Shown here: one piece after another, positions 45,717 to 50,546 of the stretch
Numbering within the stretch: position 1 is the first letter of the stretch
Layout: the number at the start of each line of letters is the position of its first letter
Assembly: GCA_024281115.1 (NCBI GenBank)
Contig: JAMXLI010000309.1
Span: 1-50,546 of the forward strand
Length of the DNA stretch: 50,546 nt
Source of the DNA: Terriglobales bacterium
GTDB taxonomy: Bacteria > Acidobacteriota > Terriglobia > Terriglobales > Acidobacteriaceae
Reading direction: 5' to 3'
Program-made: the position numbers and the translations under genes
Notes under the pieces: generated by a model
Told to the model about the DNA's origin: nothing
What the model saw: the letters and a program-made list of their open reading frames with translations, nothing else
The model's database searches: none

Positions 45717-46843
45717 GAAGGGCAAACCTCCAGATATGTCGTGCGCGTCCACTGGTCGGCGATCAGGCGCCAGTTCAGCTGGTTCTCGATCATGGCGCGG
45801 GAATTCCGGCTGAAGCCGGCGACGTCGTGGGCAAAATACTTTGCCTCGAAAATCTTCAAGGCCTCCGCGATCTGCGCCGGCCGGTTTTCGGCGAGAACGA
45901 ATCCCGACTGGAAGGATTCGACATAATCGCCGAGATTGGTTTCCCGGCTCACCAGCAGCGGCTTGCCCATGGCGGCGGCTTCCAGACAGCCGGTAGGCAT
46001 CACATCGCGCCTCGACGTCGAAACCACCAGGTCCATGTTGGCGATGGCTTGCAGCTTTTCCTCTTTGAATCGCGCACCCAGGAACACCACGCTGTCGGCC
46101 AGGCCAAGCGTCCCCGCGGCGCGCTCGAGTTCTTCCCGGTGCGGACCGTCGCCCAGCAACCACAACACTCCGCGGCCGCCACCGCGCTTGTATTGCGCGA
46201 AACCTTCCAGCAGCAGGTCGAGGCCCTTGGTGATCATGTCGAGGCGGCCGATGAAACCCGCCACCGGACGTGGCGAAGGCATGGGCTTCGCGACGAAGCC
46301 CTCCAGAAAGCTCAAGTCCTGTCCGTTGGGCACGGTGATGACGCGCGCGCCGGGCACCTGGCCCAGAATGTCGCAGCGTTCGCCTTCGCACACCGCGTGC
46401 ACCAGCGTGGCCTGGGCCAGCATGGCGCGATCAAACAGCGCAATGAAGATCTTTTTGGCCAAGCCGTTCTGCCGCAGGCTGCCGGGCGCGAACCCGCCGT
46501 GCGGGCTGACCCCGTAAGGAATTCCTTGCCGCCGCAGGCGACGCGCAATCATGGGAAATTCAGGAATGAAGACGCCGTGCATGTGGACGCGATGCTGCGG
46601 GCCCAACTCCTGCAGCGCGGCCTTCACCCCGTCGCTCAACAGGAAACGGCTGCGGCAGGTGGGAAAAATGCGCAGCTTGTACTCGTGCTCATGCGAAGCC
46701 GGCCGCTTGGAATCGGTCAGACCCCAGACTTGCACCTCGTGCCCCGAGCGGTGCTGCTCGGTGGCCAGGTAGTGCACCACCTTGTTGACGCCGCTCATGG
46801 TGTGCGGGTTGGCCTTGCCGACCAGAATGTGAACGATCTTCAT
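45713..46843 (-). CDS. glycosyltransferase family 4
   Basis: 376 residues, GT-B fold. The N-terminus is MKIVHILVGKANPHTMSGVN, and VSPHGGFAPGS is in the acceptor domain. The donor-binding half has VAGFIGRLDMITKGLDLLL and STSRRDVMPTGCLEAAAMGKPLL, with an EAAAMGKP variant of the usual E-x7-E block. ATG 46843 overlaps the flippase stop (ATGA); the ORF-track start is too far upstream. Confidence 0.91.
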   Translation of the reverse strand: MKIVHILVGKANPHTMSGVNKVVHYLATEQHRSGHEVQVWGLTDSKRPASHEHEYKLRIFPTCRSRFLLSDGVKAALQELGPQHRVHMHGVFIPEFPMIARRLRRQGIPYGVSPHGGFAPGSLRQNGLAKKIFIALFDRAMLAQATLVHAVCEGERCDILGQVPGARVITVPNGQDLSFLEGFVAKPMPSPRPVAGFIGRLDMITKGLDLLLEGFAQYKRGGGRGVLWLLGDGPHREELERAAGTLGLADSVVFLGARFKEEKLQAIANMDLVVSTSRRDVMPTGCLEAAAMGKPLLVSRETNLGDYVESFQSGFVLAENRPAQIAEALKIFEAKYFAHDVAGFSRNSRAMIENQLNWRLIADQWTRTTYLEVCPS

Positions 46844-48135
46844 GCCCCGACGGCCTCGCGGTCGCGTTGCGCGAATGTGTAGATCAGGATGCCCAAGGCA
46901 ACAACGTGCACGAACAACATGCCAAACATCGTGCCGTTCAGCCGCCATTGCCGCGCCAGGGGCACCGCCGTCAGCAGCGAAATGGAGGTGGTCGCGATAT
47001 ACGACCAGAAGATCGGCCGCGTGCGTTCGACCGCGCGCAGACCGGCGCGCAGCACCAGGTTGGCGAACATGATCAGGTACAGCACGGCGTACCACCGCAG
47101 GACGTAGCCGTAACCCACGTATCCGGGGCCGTAGAGGACCTTAAGCCAGAAGTCGGGCGCCACCGATACCACGGCGGCAAACAGCGCGGTGACCCCGCCC
47201 CAGAACGTACCCACGCCCCGCAGGTAGCGCACCATGGATTTGCGTCCCTCAAAATGCAGCAGGCGCGAGGCGGTCGCGGGCAGCACATTCTCCAGTCCCT
47301 GGAACCAGACGTGAGTGACCGCGATCAGGCTTTGGGCAACGCGGAAGATGCCGGCCGCGGCCGCGCCCCAGACCCAGGTGGCGGCCACAATAAAGAAGTT
47401 GCCCGAACTCCACTGCATCAGGGCGCAGGCGGCCAGCCACTTGGCAAAGTGCCAGTTGCGCAACGCAATGGGACGCAGCTTGTCGCCCGGCCATACCGGC
47501 TTCGGCAGCTTAAACAGGCTGAACAGGACCGCCAGCAGCGACGTTCCCCCGATGACGTACAGCGCCATGGCCGCGTCACCCTGGTGTTTCCAGAACAGCA
47601 CCGCCAGGATGGCTACCTGCCCGGCATAACTGATGCCGTCGCTCAGGAACGCCCAGAAAGCTTTTTGCACCGTGAAGAAGTAGCGGCGGAAGTACTCTTG
47701 CATTTCCCAGGCAAAGCCTACGAAGGCCAGCGGCAGGGCCAGGGAGGCAATGTGCCATTGCGGGTAGAAATAGGCGCTGGCGCACACGCCCAGCACAATC
47801 AGGACAAAGGTGAGGCAGGCCATCACCACCTGCTGCAGCAGGGTCACGCTGAAGAAGACGGGCGCATCGCGCTCCTCCTGCTTGGGGCCGATGCTCATCA
47901 TGGGCGAGATGACCAGGGCCATCTGCAGGCTGTTGAAGAAGAGCACTGCCATCCACGCCAGCGTGAAGATGCCGAACTCCTGCATGCCCAGCAGCCGGGC
48001 CAGCAGCACGTTGGTGAGGAAGTTCATCCCGCTCACCAGCGCCTGGTCGCCCAGCGCCCACGCCTCGCGGCGCAGCCGGGAGAGGTGGCTCTCCGGACGC
48101 AGTACTTCAACCCGTTCTGGAGCTAGAGTGGCCAA
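46840..48135 (-). CDS. Wzx-type polysaccharide flippase
   Basis: 431 residues with about twelve hydrophobic segments of the polysaccharide transporter (PST/MOP) family. It starts with ALGDQALVSGMNFLTNVLLARLLG, the conserved first helices, and later has GLENVLPATASRLLHFEG. It would flip the lipid-linked repeat unit to the periplasmic face. The start is TTG 48135, supported by AGGA 7 nt upstream and no better ATG or GTG before the first helix. It lies 31 bp after the sugar transferase. Confidence 0.88.
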   Translation of the reverse strand: MATLAPERVEVLRPESHLSRLRREAWALGDQALVSGMNFLTNVLLARLLGMQEFGIFTLAWMAVLFFNSLQMALVISPMMSIGPKQEERDAPVFFSVTLLQQVVMACLTFVLIVLGVCASAYFYPQWHIASLALPLAFVGFAWEMQEYFRRYFFTVQKAFWAFLSDGISYAGQVAILAVLFWKHQGDAAMALYVIGGTSLLAVLFSLFKLPKPVWPGDKLRPIALRNWHFAKWLAACALMQWSSGNFFIVAATWVWGAAAAGIFRVAQSLIAVTHVWFQGLENVLPATASRLLHFEGRKSMVRYLRGVGTFWGGVTALFAAVVSVAPDFWLKVLYGPGYVGYGYVLRWYAVLYLIMFANLVLRAGLRAVERTRPIFWSYIATTSISLLTAVPLARQWRLNGTMFGMLFVHVVALGILIYTFAQRDREAVGA

Positions 48136-48166
48136 CAGGAAGTCCTAAAAGGCTGAAACAGCCGCG

Positions 48167-49699
48167 CTAATCCCCTGCTCCCTTGAACACGGCGGGAATA
48201 GTCTGGAGAAGGATTTTGACATCCATGGTGGGACTCCAGTTCTCGATGTACTCAAGGTCGAGCGCGATATTGCGTTCAAAGGAAGGGTCGCGGCGCGCTT
48301 TGATCTGCCACAGCCCGGTGATGCCGGGGGTGACGTCGAGCCGGCGCAGGTGCTCCAGGCTGTACTGGTCCACCTCGTCCTCGATGGGAGGACGCGGCCC
48401 CACCAGGCTCATGTCGCCCTTGAGCACGTTCCACAACTGCGGCAGCTCGTCCAGGCTGTATTTGCGCAGGATCTTGCCCACCCGGGTAATGCGCGGATCG
48501 TTTGCGATTTTGAAAAACGGGCCCTGACGTTCGTTCATGGCGCGGAGGCGCGCGCGCAGCTCATCCGCATTGTTCACCATGGTGCGGAACTTGTAGAAAG
48601 CAAAGCGCCGTCCCTTTTTGCCGATGCGCACGGAGCGGTACAGCGCCGGGCCCTCGGAATCGAGCTTCACCGCCACCGCGATCAGCGCCATGAGCGGCGA
48701 CGCGATCAGCAGAAGCAGGCCGGAGCCGGCCACATCCATGATGCGCTTGAAGAAAAGCGCAATCGCGGGGATCGGTTCGCGATGGACGGCCAGCACCGGC
48801 ACCTCTCCCATGTAGCTGAGTGGAGCACGCCGGGTCAAGTCCGTAAAAAGGTCCGGCACGATGCGGACGTCGAGCCGGCTGCGCCGGGCCTGCAACGCCA
48901 CCTCGCGCACGACCTCCCGGTCGAGCGGTTGGGTAATGAAAACTTCATCGATAAAGTGAGCGCGTGCCACCTGCGGCAAGTCTTCCAGCTGACCGAGCAC
49001 GTTCACGTCATCGGCCGGGTCGGTGTCCAGGAAACCGCGCACCACGTATCCCAGCTTGCGATTGCGTTCGAAGTAGTTGGCCAGCTTGCGGCCGGCGTCG
49101 CTGACGCCCACAATCAGGATGTTGCGCACCGCCTGGCCCTGGGCCACGCGCAACTCAAACATTCCGCGCCGTATCACGCGCCAGCCCGCCAGGGTCGCCA
49201 TGTCGAGCGTCGCCGCGATCGCCAGAACGGTCAGCGGAAACGTGCTGCTGCCGCCCAGCGAAATGAAGATGGCGAACAGCAGGCCGGCCAGGATCAGCGA
49301 CTTCCACACCGACAGCGTCTCGTCCAGCTTCGAGCGGTTGGGTTGCAGCCGGTACAGCCCGTAGTTGTGGCAGAACAGCACCGTGAAGGTGCCGAACAGC
49401 AGCATCAACGCCAGGTGCTCACGGCTGAACCAGATGCCGTGAATGCGATACATGCCCGGGTGGTAGGGCTTGCGGAACAGGAACTTGATGTAGAACGCCG
49501 CCAGCGAGTTGATGGTCAGCAGCAGGAAGTCAAGGGTGATCAGTCCCAGGCGCGCCCAGCGCGAATCGGGAACATGCCACAGCTCTGCTGCGTCCTTCTC
49601 GGCGCCTGCCCTCGGGCGAACGACCTCGAGCTGGGGAAGTTCGGCGACGATGTTTCGCAGTGCGCTGATTGTGGTCGGGCGGTGCGCCTCAGTTGCCAC
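48167..49699 (-). CDS. polyprenyl-phosphate sugar-1-phosphate transferase (priming enzyme)
   Basis: 510 residues of the exopolysaccharide polyprenyl glycosylphosphotransferase family. An N-terminal membrane bundle is followed by a CoA-binding-like Rossmann part ([18 protein letters not shown]). The bacterial sugar transferase domain has [44 protein letters not shown] and LVGPRPP. It transfers hexose-1-phosphate to undecaprenyl phosphate, starting each repeat unit. GTG 49699 has AGAGG 5 nt upstream and is preferred over TTG 49717. Confidence 0.93.
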   Translation of the reverse strand: MATEAHRPTTISALRNIVAELPQLEVVRPRAGAEKDAAELWHVPDSRWARLGLITLDFLLLTINSLAAFYIKFLFRKPYHPGMYRIHGIWFSREHLALMLLFGTFTVLFCHNYGLYRLQPNRSKLDETLSVWKSLILAGLLFAIFISLGGSSTFPLTVLAIAATLDMATLAGWRVIRRGMFELRVAQGQAVRNILIVGVSDAGRKLANYFERNRKLGYVVRGFLDTDPADDVNVLGQLEDLPQVARAHFIDEVFITQPLDREVVREVALQARRSRLDVRIVPDLFTDLTRRAPLSYMGEVPVLAVHREPIPAIALFFKRIMDVAGSGLLLLIASPLMALIAVAVKLDSEGPALYRSVRIGKKGRRFAFYKFRTMVNNADELRARLRAMNERQGPFFKIANDPRITRVGKILRKYSLDELPQLWNVLKGDMSLVGPRPPIEDEVDQYSLEHLRRLDVTPGITGLWQIKARRDPSFERNIALDLEYIENWSPTMDVKILLQTIPAVFKGAGD

Positions 49700-49844
49700 G
49701 GTTACCTCTATTTCCAATCGTCCTTGGATTCAGCTGAGCTGGATACCGGTTGCAAACGGCAGCGGCCCAGGCGAGGGGAGGGATGTGAGTCCGGAGCGTG
49801 GCGCCAGGGGTAACTCGCCTTAACCCCGCCGCCCGTTCAAAGTT

Positions 49845-50546
49845 TTACAGGCGCGAATAAATCGCGTCCGGGATGGGAAACTCGCGCTCATTGAGCACGG
49901 CTCCCAGTAAACGCACCCGCGCTGCCTGCATGTCCTGCTTAAGCTTGCGGGCAGCCTCGCGGCGGGTGGTATTGGCCTGCAGCACCACCACCATGCCATC
50001 CACCAGCTTGCCCAGGTGCATGGCGTCCACGTAAGCGGCGGCCGGGGGCGCGTTCACCAGCACGTGGTCGTAGAGCTCGGTGAGCTCGTGCAGCCGCAGG
50101 CGCATGCGCTCGGAGTTCACCAGGGCCGGCCACTCCGGCCCGATGTGTCCGGCGGGCACCAGCCACAGATTGGCCCCCCGCAGGCGGTGAGCGTAGTCAG
50201 TAATGGGACCCGATTGCAGGACGGCATCGGTGATGCCGCCTTCGTTCCCGACGCCGAAATAATCGTGCAGCGAAGGGCTGGGGAAGTTGCAGTCCACCAG
50301 GCACACCGAGCGCGGCGCCTGGCTGTCGAGAATTTCGCCTACCTGGGCGCAGATGCGGCCGCAGCCGTTCTCCTGGTCCACGCCGGCGAACACCACCGAG
50401 CGGAAGGCGCCGGGCAGCAGGAACAGCCGCTGCGCCAGCTTCACCAGCTCTTCCCGCAGCATGCGGTCAACATTCACCTCGCCGCGCTTGCCGGAAGGCG
50501 CGATCGCCGGAGTGCCGGCCAGGACCAGGCGGGAAAGATCTTCGGC
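49845..50546 (-). CDS. CapB/CpsD-type EPS regulatory ATPase-like protein, 5' end beyond window
   Basis: The frame is open from the right edge, so the true N-terminus lies outside; the ORF-track GTG at 50477 is only internal. The fold is that of tyrosine-autokinase/MinD-type proteins: SVVFAGVDQENGCGRICAQ at the P-loop position, SVCLVDCNFPSPSLHDYFG as Walker A-prime, and YDHVLVNAPPAAAYVDAMH as Walker B. The P-loop lacks the GK[ST] triad (GCGRI instead), and no Tyr-rich tail follows (the gene ends AIYSRL). It probably acts with a Wzc-like chain-length regulator upstream. A 145-bp spacer without recognisable signals separates it from the sugar transferase. Confidence 0.75.
   Translation of the reverse strand, partial: AEDLSRLVLAGTPAIAPSGKRGEVNVDRMLREELVKLAQRLFLLPGAFRSVVFAGVDQENGCGRICAQVGEILDSQAPRSVCLVDCNFPSPSLHDYFGVGNEGGITDAVLQSGPITDYAHRLRGANLWLVPAGHIGPEWPALVNSERMRLRLHELTELYDHVLVNAPPAAAYVDAMHLGKLVDGMVVVLQANTTRREAARKLKQDMQAARVRLLGAVLNEREFPIPDAIYSRL

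Overview
The window is GC-rich (about 60-65 % by eye), gene-dense and bacterial. Several features point to an acidobacterium of the Terriglobia/Koribacter type. There is an Oar-like TonB-dependent receptor with an N-terminal carboxypeptidase-regulatory-like domain. There are secreted proteins built from bacterial Ig-like repeats. There is a CapB/CpsD-type exopolysaccharide (EPS) protein with a degenerate P-loop. The taxonomy is inferred from gene style only. I saw no rRNA, tRNA, CRISPR array, insertion sequence or prophage.

Layout. (1) 1-3.5 kb: a styrene/indole monooxygenase locus. A short-chain dehydrogenase and a StyA-StyB fusion (StyA2B type, cut by the left edge) run leftwards, and a second, stand-alone StyA runs rightwards. 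(2) 3.9-9.3 kb: an Oar-like TonB-dependent receptor, a nitrilase-fold protein that lacks the catalytic cysteine, and a Gfo/Idh/MocA oxidoreductase. (3) 9.4-18.1 kb: an APC permease, an NlpC/P60-like lipoprotein, a phosphoesterase lipoprotein with an Ig domain, an amidinotransferase-family hydrolase paired with a cyclic-2,3-diphosphoglycerate-synthetase homologue, a DUF2252 protein and a membrane protein with a degenerate GGDEF domain. (4) 18.5-24.8 kb: acetyl-CoA synthetase, an amidase, a fused Ada repair protein, and a GAF-transmembrane-TonB fusion. (5) 25.0-28.2 kb: a compact pqqABCDE operon with a 25-residue pqqA that the ORF track misses. No PQQ-dependent dehydrogenase is in view.

(6) 28.6-50.5 kb: a polysaccharide region. 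A glycosidase-like gene on + faces a long leftward run that starts beyond the right edge: CapB-like protein, polyprenyl-phosphate sugar transferase, flippase, glycosyltransferase (GT4), nucleotidyltransferase/kinase fusion, aminoglycoside-phosphotransferase (APH)-like kinase, GT2, GT4, Wzy-like polymerase, glycosidase-like protein, WecB-type GT26, and a GDP-mannose 3,5-epimerase. It ends in two large secreted proteins that together carry three copies of one Ig+glycosidase module. Six junctions in the run are stop/start overlaps of four to thirteen bases, so much of it is probably one translationally coupled operon. The whole looks like a Wzx/Wzy-type EPS pathway. The priming transferase loads a sugar on undecaprenyl phosphate, the GTs extend it, Wzx flips it and Wzy polymerises it, while the secreted glycosidase-like proteins could trim the product.

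The least ordinary items are the StyA2B/StyA1 pair, the GAF-TonB fusion, the tandem three-copy secreted glycosidase family with its own cysteine signature, the nucleotidyltransferase-kinase fusion inside the EPS operon, and three proteins whose key catalytic motifs are lost (nitrilase fold, GGDEF, CapB P-loop).
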